Positions 33,494-41,776 of a stretch of DNA of 64,000 nt are shown here, piece after piece. The DNA lies in assembly GCA_043585095.1 (NCBI GenBank), contig CP121321.1, positions 1,612,001 through 1,676,000 on the forward strand, read 5' to 3'. The stretch is from JANQIO01 sp043585095. Its GTDB lineage: Bacteria > Pseudomonadota > Gammaproteobacteria > Pseudomonadales > Halieaceae. The notes under the pieces were generated by a model that saw only the letters and a program-made list of their open reading frames with translations, was not told the origin of the DNA and made no database searches. Position 1 is the first letter of the stretch. Each line of letters opens with the position of its first letter. Position numbers and translations under genes: made by a program.

Positions 33494-35023
33494 TTGGCTG
33501 CGGCGCTCATTCTGGCCGGTTCGCAGGCACAAGCAGTAGCCAATACGAGCACTCAGCCCGGGTACGATAGCTGGCACGCGGATTGGAGCGAATTCGTTGC
33601 GACTGAGGATATTTGGCGCAGACTCCGCAGCGGTATGGCGCTGCCAGAGGCGACGCATCCGCGTATTGCCGCACAACAGCGCTGGTATATCGACCATCCG
33701 GAGTATTTGAAGCGAGTGAGTCAACGCTCTGCTCCCTATCTCTACCTCGTTGCGGATGCCATCGAATCCCGCAACATGCCCATGGAGTTCGCTTTGCTCC
33801 CTGTGCTGGAGAGCGCCTACGACCCCTTTGCGTACTCTCATGGTAGAGCCGCCGGGATGTGGCAGATCATTCCCGGTACTGGCAGAGAACTGGGGCTCAA
33901 GCAGAACTGGTGGTATGACGGCCGGCGTGATGTTCGCGCGTCAACAGACGCCGCTCTGACGTACCTCAGCCGTTTGGCGAAGCGCTTTGACGGAGACTGG
34001 CTCAGGGCGCTGGCGGCCTATAATGGCGGCCCCGCGCGGGTCACGCGTGCTGAACGCCGTAACCGACAGTTGGGTCGCTCTACTGACTTCTGGGCTCTGG
34101 ATCTGCCAGAGGAAACAGAAAATTATGTACCGCGATTGCTCGCGCTGGCGGACATCGTCAAAAACCCCGGTAAACACGGTATCGCCCTCAGCCCTATTCC
34201 CGACCGCCCCGCTCTAGCAGTAGTGGCGACACAAGGCCAGATCGATCTGACCCAGGCGGCGAGTTTGGCAGAAGTCGATATCAACACTTTGTGTCGCCTT
34301 AACCCCGGCCTGAACCGCTGGGCAACTCCCCCAGAAGGGCCACACGAACTGCTGTTGCCGCTGGAGTCTGGAGCCCGCTTCGAGCAAGGTATGCGTCAAC
34401 TCTCCAAAGCGGAGAGATTACAGTGGGTGCGCTATACGGTTCGGCGGGGTGACACGCTCAGTGGCATATCGTCGCGTTACAACACAGAGGCAGGCGTTAT
34501 CCGGTCAGTCAATAAGCTCACAAGTAGTCGTATCACCGCTGGAGATAGCCTGATGATCCCGATTGCCAGGGCACCACTAGAGCGGTATGCGCTGAGTGAA
34601 GATCAACGGCTGGCCTCGCGGCAAGAACGCGGCAAAGGTTATCGGCGAGACTATACGGTCAAGTCCGGCGACAGCTTTTGGCGCATCGCCAATCTGTACG
34701 GCGTTAGCACACGAAAGCTTGCCGAGTGGAACAATATGGCTGTCCGTGACCCGATACGCCCGGGTCAAAAGTTGGTTATCTGGACGTCCGAGCCTGTTTC
34801 GTCGGCGACAATTTCCGCCGTTGACTTGCAGCTACCCGAACGCGGTCCGATGACGCGTAAACTGTCCTATCGCGTACGCAGCGGTGATTCTCTCGCAAGT
34901 ATCGCGGCGCGCTTCAATGTGCGCACCACCGATATCCTGAACTGGAATAAGCCGCTGAAGGGTAAGAAATACATCCACCCCGGTGACCGCATTACCCTTT
35001 TTGTCGACGTCAGGGAGACTTGA
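33494..35023 (+). CDS. mltD: Lytic transglycosylase with LysM repeats (MltD-like)
   Basis: A protein of about 509 aa with an SLT catalytic domain (ALLPVLESAYDPFAYSHG, with the catalytic Glu in LESAY, then GMWQIIPGTGRELGL and ALAAYNGG) and three C-terminal LysM repeats (YTVRRGDTLSGI, YTVKSGDSFWRI, YRVRSGDSLASI). It cleaves the glycan strands of peptidoglycan in the periplasm. The TTG at 33494 is the first ordinary start codon in frame but gives a signal peptide without a basic N-region. Reading back to ATT 33476 adds INRIFS and supplies an Arg, so the true start is uncertain. The 3' end overlaps the convergent sirtuin gene by 14 bp. Confidence 0.9.
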   Translation: MAAALILAGSQAQAVANTSTQPGYDSWHADWSEFVATEDIWRRLRSGMALPEATHPRIAAQQRWYIDHPEYLKRVSQRSAPYLYLVADAIESRNMPMEFALLPVLESAYDPFAYSHGRAAGMWQIIPGTGRELGLKQNWWYDGRRDVRASTDAALTYLSRLAKRFDGDWLRALAAYNGGPARVTRAERRNRQLGRSTDFWALDLPEETENYVPRLLALADIVKNPGKHGIALSPIPDRPALAVVATQGQIDLTQAASLAEVDINTLCRLNPGLNRWATPPEGPHELLLPLESGARFEQGMRQLSKAERLQWVRYTVRRGDTLSGISSRYNTEAGVIRSVNKLTSSRITAGDSLMIPIARAPLERYALSEDQRLASRQERGKGYRRDYTVKSGDSFWRIANLYGVSTRKLAEWNNMAVRDPIRPGQKLVIWTSEPVSSATISAVDLQLPERGPMTRKLSYRVRSGDSLASIAARFNVRTTDILNWNKPLKGKKYIHPGDRITLFVDVRET

Positions 35024-35696
35024 GCAGCATTCGCGTAAGTTCAGGCACTCGCTCTGAGGCCAGGCCTTGCCAGTGCAGGTCAAAAACCGAGCTGGTATCG
35101 GTCTGCTCGGCGTTAATTTCCAGTGTTTGCGCGCCGCTCTGACTGGCTGACGCGACAAACCCCGCGGCGGGGTAAACGTTTCCTGATGTTCCTATGGCGA
35201 CGAAAATGTCACAGGCAGACAGCGCCGCGCTAATCTCTTCCATGAAAAACGGGACCTCGCCGAACCAAACGATATGCGGGCGCAGACGACCCGGCGCGTC
35301 GCAGCATGGGCAGCGCTGCTGTGCGTCGAAGGTGTCTGGAGCTGTGAAAATCTCAGCGCTGGCGGTATATCGCACGCGACGTAGTTCTCCGTGCATGCTG
35401 CGCAGGCGCACTGAGCCGGCACGCTGGTGTAAATCATCGACGTTTTGCGAGACCAGCATAAACTCGCCCAGCCAATTTTGTTCCAGTTCCGCGAGCGCCC
35501 AATGGGCAGGGTTGGGTGCTACTGCGTTCAGCTGGGCCCTGCGGGCGTTATAGAATCGGTAAACCTTGTCCGGGTCATCCGCAAAGGCTTCTGGTGTTGC
35601 CAGCTGCTGGACAGGCTGATTCTCCCAAAGCCCACCAGAACCCCTGAAAGTGTCTAAACCCGATTCGGCAGAGAAACCCGCCCCGGTAAGGACCAC
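35010..35696 (-). CDS. cobB: NAD-dependent protein deacylase (sirtuin, CobB class III type)
   Basis: A 228-aa Sir2-family enzyme. The NAD-binding motif is TGAGFSAESGLDTFRG, the catalytic block is SQNVDDLHQRAGS with HGE, and RPHIVWFGEVP follows. Tyr and Arg in FYNARRAQ are the class III residues that accept succinyl or malonyl lysine. Only the second half of the zinc-binding cysteines is present (RCPCC); the first pair is replaced (VRYTASAE), as in several gammaproteobacterial members. The GTG start is within the first strand, so the real start may lie a few codons upstream. The sequence there, NNALIPILEIRPWHNIV, has no good start. Confidence 0.88.
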   Translation of the reverse strand: MVLTGAGFSAESGLDTFRGSGGLWENQPVQQLATPEAFADDPDKVYRFYNARRAQLNAVAPNPAHWALAELEQNWLGEFMLVSQNVDDLHQRAGSVRLRSMHGELRRVRYTASAEIFTAPDTFDAQQRCPCCDAPGRLRPHIVWFGEVPFFMEEISAALSACDIFVAIGTSGNVYPAAGFVASASQSGAQTLEINAEQTDTSSVFDLHWQGLASERVPELTRMLLKSP

Positions 35697-35820
35697 TATG
35701 TTGTGCCACGGACGAATTTCCAGAATGGGTATCAGGGCATTGTTCCTCAGGGTCGTTGAGACAGTGCGTTGAGCTGGTTATGGTACCCCAATAAAAAGTT
35801 TGCCTAAGCAGGGTCCTGAT

Positions 35821-36684
35821 ATGAAGTTTGTGTTGTCCACGTCGTTCTCCAGTGTTGCCCATTTAACCTCCATTGCGCCGGTAGCGGACGAAACTGGCTG
35901 GGAGGCGATGTCTTTCTCGGACCATTTGGTGCACCCCGAGGCCATATCAACGCCCTACCCTTACACGGATGACGGCAGCCGGCGCTGGCCGGCATTCACG
36001 GATTGGCCAGACCCATGGGTAACCATAGGTGCTCTCGCTGCGATAACAACCCGGCTCAAGTTCACCAATAACATCTACGTGCTTCCCATGCGGCACCCGC
36101 TGCATGTAGCGAAAGCAATCAGCACTGCGGCAGTCATCTCAGACAATCGAGTCATCCCTGCATTTGGCGTGGGTTGGTCAGCGGACGAATTTGGCTTGTT
36201 GGGAGAGGACTTTAAAACGCGAGGCAAGCGCACCAATGAGATGCTGGAGATTCTGCGGCTGCTGTGGAGCGGCGAATGGGTGGAGTATCACGGCGAGTTC
36301 TACGACTTCCCGCGTCTTGAAATGAATCCAGCCCCGCCGGGCTACGTGCCGTTTTGGATCGGCGGGATATCCGACCCGGCAATGCGCCGCGCGGCGCGAT
36401 TGGCGGATGGCTGGGTCACAGACCTGCAAACCAGTGAGGATATCACCGCGTCTATTGATCGGATAACGCTATGGCGTGAGGAGTATGGCCGCAGCGGTGA
36501 CTTTTCCGTTATGGCAACACCGTCAGACGCCTGGGATATTGACGGCTATCGCCGCCTGGAAGACGCTGGCGTGACGCACATCCTCACCATGCCCTGGGCG
36601 TTTTACCACGGCGAGACCGAGGTGTTGGATGAAAAGCTGGATGGCATCCGCAAGTTTGCAGACGACGTGATAGCTAAAATGTAA
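35821..36684 (+). CDS. LLM class flavin-dependent oxidoreductase (TIGR03619-like)
   Basis: A 287-aa luciferase-like monooxygenase fold protein: MKFVLSTSFSS, MSFSDHLVHPE, ISDNRVIPAFGVGWSADEF and FWIGGISDPAMRRAARLADGW are conserved. Members use F420 or FMN. The cofactor here cannot be told from sequence, and I see no F420 biosynthesis genes in the window. An ATG at 35821 gives the family start; a TTG at 35800 would add 7 residues. It is divergent from cobB and convergent with the acyl-CoA ligase across a strong hairpin. Confidence 0.88.
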   Translation: MKFVLSTSFSSVAHLTSIAPVADETGWEAMSFSDHLVHPEAISTPYPYTDDGSRRWPAFTDWPDPWVTIGALAAITTRLKFTNNIYVLPMRHPLHVAKAISTAAVISDNRVIPAFGVGWSADEFGLLGEDFKTRGKRTNEMLEILRLLWSGEWVEYHGEFYDFPRLEMNPAPPGYVPFWIGGISDPAMRRAARLADGWVTDLQTSEDITASIDRITLWREEYGRSGDFSVMATPSDAWDIDGYRRLEDAGVTHILTMPWAFYHGETEVLDEKLDGIRKFADDVIAKM

Positions 36685-36707
36685 GCCCGCGTGATCTTAG
36701 GTACATG

Positions 36708-36736
36708 ACGCTGAGCGCTGTTGTGGCGCTCAGCGT
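36708..36736. terminator. Hairpin with perfect 11-bp stem between convergent genes
   Basis: ACGCTGAGCGC, a 7-nt loop TGTTGTG and GCGCTCAGCGT form a perfect 11-bp stem between the LLM gene and the long-chain acyl-CoA ligase gene. No T-run follows on either strand, so it may be a bidirectional barrier to transcription or an RNA 3'-end stabiliser. Confidence 0.55.
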
Positions 36737-36745
36737 GGTCAATAG

Positions 36746-38395
36746 CTACATCCAATCCAATAGCAGGTCGCCCTGCTCCGCCGCCTGGCGCGCCAGAGAC
36801 TCCGCCAGTTCGCCAAACTTTGTCTCAACACGTTCGCGACGAATTTTCATCGTTGGCGTCAGCATGGCGTTTTCAATACTCCACGGCTCCGTGCTGATAA
36901 TCACCGCACCGAGACGAGCATGTTTATCGACCACCTCATTAACGGTGTGCGCCAGGGCCTTCAGGTCCTTCTCAATGGCCTCACGCTCGGCTTTTTGCGC
37001 AAATCCATTGAGTACACAGACCATAACGGTTTTAGAGTATCCGCGGCCTAGCAGGCAAATTTGATCAGTATGGGGGTTTTGTGAGAACTCATTCTCGATC
37101 GGCGTGGGAGCGACGAACTTGCCCTGTATCGTCTTGAAGTAATCCTTAACCCGTCCTGTGAGGAATATGAAGCCATCCTCGTCGATGCGGGCCTTATCCC
37201 CGGTGTATACCCAGCCATCCTTGAAGGTCTCAGCGGTTTTGTCCGGCATCTTGTAATACCCCGGAGACAAACCTTCTGCCTTACAAATCAGCTCATCTTC
37301 TTCGGTTAAAGCAACTTCGACTTCTCCCCGCGGCTTGCCGATCGAGCCAATGCGTCTGTCGCCGTGGTTATTGGCAATAAGCCCCATGGCCTCGGTCTGT
37401 CCGAAACCCTCCATAAGCGTCAGGCCAAAATTTTCATACCAATTGATCAATGAAGGCGGCGTGGGTGCAGCTGCAGTGAGCAGGTACACCGCTTCGCTCA
37501 GACCTAACATGCCCTGAACCTGCCTTGCGGTTCCTTCCGCGTCTTGCTCCAGCTGCGTATCGATCGCTTCCTGGCCTCCAAAATGACCGACGATGACTTG
37601 TTGCAGCTGCTCCCAGACGCGTGGTGCACCGAACATCAGATGAGGTCGGCAATCTGGCAAATCACGGAGTATGGTCAACAGGTTTTCGTTGAAATAAACC
37701 GTACCGCCGTCGATCAAGGAGCTAAATTCAACGATCTGTCGCTCAGCGATGTGCGACAACGGAAGATAGGAAAACTTACGAGCCCTTTCCGGTAGCTCAA
37801 AGACATCCAGAAACCGGCAAATAGGTAGAATATTCGACTCGTGAGTCTGCATAACGCCTTTGGGAACGCCCGTGGTGCCAGATGTGAATACGATCGATAC
37901 CAGGTCATCCGCCTTGGCTTGGTGGGCAGGTTTGCGACCCAGATAAGGTGCTACGACGTCCTCCCACTTTTGATGATCCTGCTCAATGCTGGCACCGGGC
38001 AACGTGATGAGCTGTATACCCTCTGGGAGGACCGCTGAAACCTGATCCCAGTTTTCAGTTTGCCCCACGAAGAGAATCTTCATGTCGGTAAAGTCCATGA
38101 CGTATTCAGCGGTTTCGCCGGGCAGTGTGGTAAACATCGGAACCGAGACATTACCCGCGGCGATCACCCCTAAATCGGTCATAAACCAGTGGGCACAGTT
38201 GCGCGATAAGATGCCAGCCATGACGCCGGGACCGGGGAGGTTTTCTTCCTGCCAAGCAGCAAGCGCATACGCCTGCTCTCTGGCCTGTGCCCAGGTCCAG
38301 TTTGTAAATTCATCACCGTGGCGGTCTATTAGCCAGATATCATCGCCTGCGGTGTCGGCCCAATGGTCCAGGTACTCGGTCAGTGTGCTATGCAT
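36746..38395 (-). CDS. AMP-dependent long-chain acyl-CoA synthetase
   Basis: A 549-aa adenylate-forming ligase. The P-loop is IVFTSGTTGVPKGVMQTH, the A5 motif is MEGFGQTEAMG, the A7 motif YTGDKARIDEDGF is followed by FLTGRVKDYFKT, and the segment GKFVAPTPIENEF is characteristic of the long-chain/bubblegum-type acyl-CoA synthetases. It would activate long-chain fatty acids for beta-oxidation. It lies 30 bp downstream of the AddA-like gene but probably has its own promoter. Confidence 0.92.
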   Translation of the reverse strand: MHSTLTEYLDHWADTAGDDIWLIDRHGDEFTNWTWAQAREQAYALAAWQEENLPGPGVMAGILSRNCAHWFMTDLGVIAAGNVSVPMFTTLPGETAEYVMDFTDMKILFVGQTENWDQVSAVLPEGIQLITLPGASIEQDHQKWEDVVAPYLGRKPAHQAKADDLVSIVFTSGTTGVPKGVMQTHESNILPICRFLDVFELPERARKFSYLPLSHIAERQIVEFSSLIDGGTVYFNENLLTILRDLPDCRPHLMFGAPRVWEQLQQVIVGHFGGQEAIDTQLEQDAEGTARQVQGMLGLSEAVYLLTAAAPTPPSLINWYENFGLTLMEGFGQTEAMGLIANNHGDRRIGSIGKPRGEVEVALTEEDELICKAEGLSPGYYKMPDKTAETFKDGWVYTGDKARIDEDGFIFLTGRVKDYFKTIQGKFVAPTPIENEFSQNPHTDQICLLGRGYSKTVMVCVLNGFAQKAEREAIEKDLKALAHTVNEVVDKHARLGAVIISTEPWSIENAMLTPTMKIRRERVETKFGELAESLARQAAEQGDLLLDWM

Positions 38396-38425
38396 AGTAA
38401 TTTCTCGTCGGCCGGACAGGCCGCA

Positions 38426-41400
38426 TCAGTCAAGTTCCCGCCAGGCAGGTAGCGCCGTAAAATATAGCGCACACCGGACCGGCTCCTTTCCAAAGTTTTC
38501 CAGCAACTCGCGATACTGCGTCAGCTGCCCCCGATATTGCTCTGTCATTCTATTTATAAAAGCTGTTGTCGGCTCGCCATGGTCTGGTACTGCGGTCTTG
38601 TAGTCAATAATCCAGCGGGTACCATTTTCGACGAAGCTGCGATCGATAACATAGTCTTTAAAAGCGCCGTCAGGGGATGCCATCGTCAGGGTCCATTCAC
38701 ATTTCGCATCAGCATGCGCCTGTTTCAGAATCCATTGACCGCGTTCATCCTGCAAAGCGTTATTGACGTTAGTCTGCACTTGCATGATCGCGGCTGTCTG
38801 CATCTCGCCGGTGACGCCCTCGCCCGTCAGTTGCTGCCGCCACCACCCCTGCCAGTCGCTGTCTGCGCAAACACCTTCTATGTCGCTGTCAGCGGTCAGT
38901 GCGAGTCGCTCAAGAGATCGGTGCACCACGTTGCCGACGGCACTGGCGAGGGTAGGCGGGCGCTGCGGTATATTTGCCGGGGCAATTACAGAAAGGCCCG
39001 CGCTTGACTGAGGTTGAGTCGGAGCCAAGGCTCGCGCAGCTAAAGGCGCGTTGATTTTGAGCCTGCGCAGCGGCATAGCGAGTGCCGGATCTTCCTCAGC
39101 TGGCTGTTCCGGTGACGCCATGCCAGCATCATTTAATAAGGCTTCGGCCTGTTCCCAAATGCAGGATAACAGTGAGGCAGCCGGCGGACGCTTCCACTCC
39201 CCGCTTTCTTCCTTGGCCAATGTGGCAGTCAGCCGCAGGCGCTGTACAGCTCGGGTAGCCCCTACGTAAAGTAATCGGGTGGCCTCGTTGTCGCGACGGG
39301 CTTTGCGATGGCGAAACAGGAAATCATAGAGACTGGGTTCCGCCTTGTTGCTGCCTGCGCTTAGCGCCAACAGAAAGCTGCTGTCGCCGTTGCCTAAATA
39401 CACGTCATCCCAAAGCAACAATGGTCGCGCATCGGCGCGTGTCGCATGCGCTAAATTGGGTATGTAGACATGATCGAATTCCAGGCCTTTAGCCTTGTGC
39501 AGGGTCATGAGTGCAACGCTCTGACCATCCGGCGCCGGAGTGGCGAACAGCGAATCTATAGCGTGCCCCAGCTCTTCCAATCGAAAGCCCAGGCTGGAAG
39601 AGGACAGCTGCGTCAGCATGGAGAAAAACGCCGCAGCTGCCTGCAAATCGTCGGGCTCAGCGACGCATCGATTGCCTTCCAGCCTCAGCCAGCTTTCCTC
39701 TACGCAGTCTCGTGGAGAGAGCCGTTCACGATATTGAATAATCGGATCCAACGCTGCGACAAACCGCTCCAGTCGTATACGGCCATCATCACTCAGGCTG
39801 GACAGGTCGCCATCATGGAGCGCGCTCCAGACCGCTGTGCCCTCGCTCGCCTGCGCAACTGCCAGCAGATCGGCAAGCGCCAGGCCGCACCACGGGGCTC
39901 GCAGCAGGGCTAGCCATGACAATCTGTCTAGCGGGTTGTAGAGCGCACGGCACAATGTTTCCAGATCGCGGACCACTTCGGACCCGGCAAGGCGGTCAAT
40001 ATCCGGCGCCTGCCAGCTAAGCCCCCGCTCCCGAAGTGCCGGCAACAGGTGTCGTAGATCAGCTCGCCGCCGCACCAAAACCGCTATCGACGATGTATCG
40101 GATCTAGCCCGCTGAGCAGCGATATCATCGGCTATCCATGCCGCCTCCTCGACAGCATGTTCAAAGGCGATTATCTCTACCGCATCGTCGGCACCGCCAC
40201 GGTTAAAAGCGCTTGCCGGACTGAAGGCTATTTCCCCACGTTGCACATCGTCCCTGGGCGGAAACGCTGAGGCAAACAGGCGGTTATTCCAGTCGACTAC
40301 CGCCTGTTCACTACGAAAATTAGTTTGCAGTACCAGTGGGTCCAGCCCGACATCACCAATGCCCTGCTGCTTCGCTTTAATAAACAGACTGACGTCCGCA
40401 TCACGAAACCCGTAGATACTTTGCATGCCGTCGCCAACGATAAACAGCGTCTTGGGATTGGCGGAATCGACAGCATTGTGCTCTTTCCAGCCACGGGTCA
40501 GTCGACGCACCAGCTCAAACTGATTAACCGCAGTATCCTGAAACTCATCGACCAGTATATGTTGAAGCTGGTAATCCAGCTTTAACGCGAGATCCGTCGG
40601 GGCATCGTCGTCTCCCAGGGCTTCAAGCGCCGCAAGCGCTACCTGAGTGTGATCGACCGCGCCCCGCTGCTGGAAAACCACCGAGAGTTGAGCCGCCAGC
40701 ACCGGCAGAATTCGAACGCAGGCAAGCACCGATTCCCAGTCTTCCGTATCGACCTCTCCGACTGGCAATGCCCGCACATCATTGAGCGACGCCAGCAACG
40801 CGGCACTGCTCTCACTGTCAGCGAGCGTTGCCAGCAGGTCATGCATGTCTGCTTTCTGCTCTGCCGCTTCGCCTTTACCCGCGGGGAATCCGTTGCGCTT
40901 ATCAACTTTCTTGCGCCAATCACCAGTGCCCGTGAGCAGACTTCCAATCAGCGCGCGCCATTCTGCTAACGCCTCCGGATAGCACTCAGGCCATTCTTGC
41001 AAAGGCTCAGCGCCGAGATTGTCTGCGGCATAGCGAAGTAAGGGCAGGAGTCGCTGCTTCCAGGGTGCCAACGCCAGGTCGGCTCTCTCCAGATAATCAA
41101 CGCACAGCGACTGCAAGCCTTCTTCAACCGCTTGCTGTGCTGTGTCCGACACGGCACCAATACCCAGGGCGACCAGCCATTGATCGCGTCTGGCAAGCAT
41201 TGCTTCCAGCAACTCCCTGAGGCGCTGCCAATTATTGTCGAACAGCAATAGCAGCGTTTTCAGGTCCGCAGCGGTTTGTGATGACTCAGCAGCACGTGAA
41301 AGCAGTAGTTCGGTCGCCTCCTGATATAGGGCGTTCGCATCGTCCACAGGAGCGATTGGTCCACCAAATCGGGACAGCACCGGAAGTTGTCGAGTGAGTT

Positions 41401-41776
41401 GGTTGCACAAGCCGTCGATAGTGCGAATGTTGAGCTGGGCTGGATTGATCTCGATCGACCAGCCTAACCGCATGCTCGCCTCAAGCACCGCACTGGCAAG
41501 ATCATAGGTGGTGGCGTGGTGCTCCCCTTCCGGTCTCTCGCCGGCAGCGGCTTCTGCCAGAGCCGCCACAATACGGCTTCGCATTTCGGCGGCGGCTTTG
41601 CGCGTGAAGGTTATGGCGAGCACGCTTTGCGGCTGCTCCACCCTTGCCAGCAGGGTCAGGTAGCGCTGAATCAATAACTCGGTCTTGCCCGAGCCAGCTG
41701 GCGCCGTTACGCAAAACGACCGCTGTGGATCCAGGCCCCCGCTGCGCTGCGCGGCGTCGACTACTGCACTCTGCAT
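38426..41776 (-). CDS. UvrD-like helicase/nuclease, AddA-like
   Basis: A 1116-aa SF1A helicase with a C-terminal nuclease. Walker A is TAPAGSGKTELLIQRY, motif Ia TFTRKAAAEMR, motif II LVDEFQDTAVNQFEL, motif III IVGDGMQSIYGFRDAD, motif V MTLHKAKGLEFDHVYIP and motif VI LLYVGATRA. The C-terminal RecB-type nuclease has WIIDYKTAVP. I chose the ATG at 41776, with GGAGG upstream, instead of the long frame from 41884. It overlaps the upstream nuclease gene by 16 bp. The pair resembles AddAB-type double-strand-break resection, though RecBCD is the usual gammaproteobacterial complex. Confidence 0.9.
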   Translation of the reverse strand: MQSAVVDAAQRSGGLDPQRSFCVTAPAGSGKTELLIQRYLTLLARVEQPQSVLAITFTRKAAAEMRSRIVAALAEAAAGERPEGEHHATTYDLASAVLEASMRLGWSIEINPAQLNIRTIDGLCNQLTRQLPVLSRFGGPIAPVDDANALYQEATELLLSRAAESSQTAADLKTLLLLFDNNWQRLRELLEAMLARRDQWLVALGIGAVSDTAQQAVEEGLQSLCVDYLERADLALAPWKQRLLPLLRYAADNLGAEPLQEWPECYPEALAEWRALIGSLLTGTGDWRKKVDKRNGFPAGKGEAAEQKADMHDLLATLADSESSAALLASLNDVRALPVGEVDTEDWESVLACVRILPVLAAQLSVVFQQRGAVDHTQVALAALEALGDDDAPTDLALKLDYQLQHILVDEFQDTAVNQFELVRRLTRGWKEHNAVDSANPKTLFIVGDGMQSIYGFRDADVSLFIKAKQQGIGDVGLDPLVLQTNFRSEQAVVDWNNRLFASAFPPRDDVQRGEIAFSPASAFNRGGADDAVEIIAFEHAVEEAAWIADDIAAQRARSDTSSIAVLVRRRADLRHLLPALRERGLSWQAPDIDRLAGSEVVRDLETLCRALYNPLDRLSWLALLRAPWCGLALADLLAVAQASEGTAVWSALHDGDLSSLSDDGRIRLERFVAALDPIIQYRERLSPRDCVEESWLRLEGNRCVAEPDDLQAAAAFFSMLTQLSSSSLGFRLEELGHAIDSLFATPAPDGQSVALMTLHKAKGLEFDHVYIPNLAHATRADARPLLLWDDVYLGNGDSSFLLALSAGSNKAEPSLYDFLFRHRKARRDNEATRLLYVGATRAVQRLRLTATLAKEESGEWKRPPAASLLSCIWEQAEALLNDAGMASPEQPAEEDPALAMPLRRLKINAPLAARALAPTQPQSSAGLSVIAPANIPQRPPTLASAVGNVVHRSLERLALTADSDIEGVCADSDWQGWWRQQLTGEGVTGEMQTAAIMQVQTNVNNALQDERGQWILKQAHADAKCEWTLTMASPDGAFKDYVIDRSFVENGTRWIIDYKTAVPDHGEPTTAFINRMTEQYRGQLTQYRELLENFGKEPVRCALYFTALPAWRELD

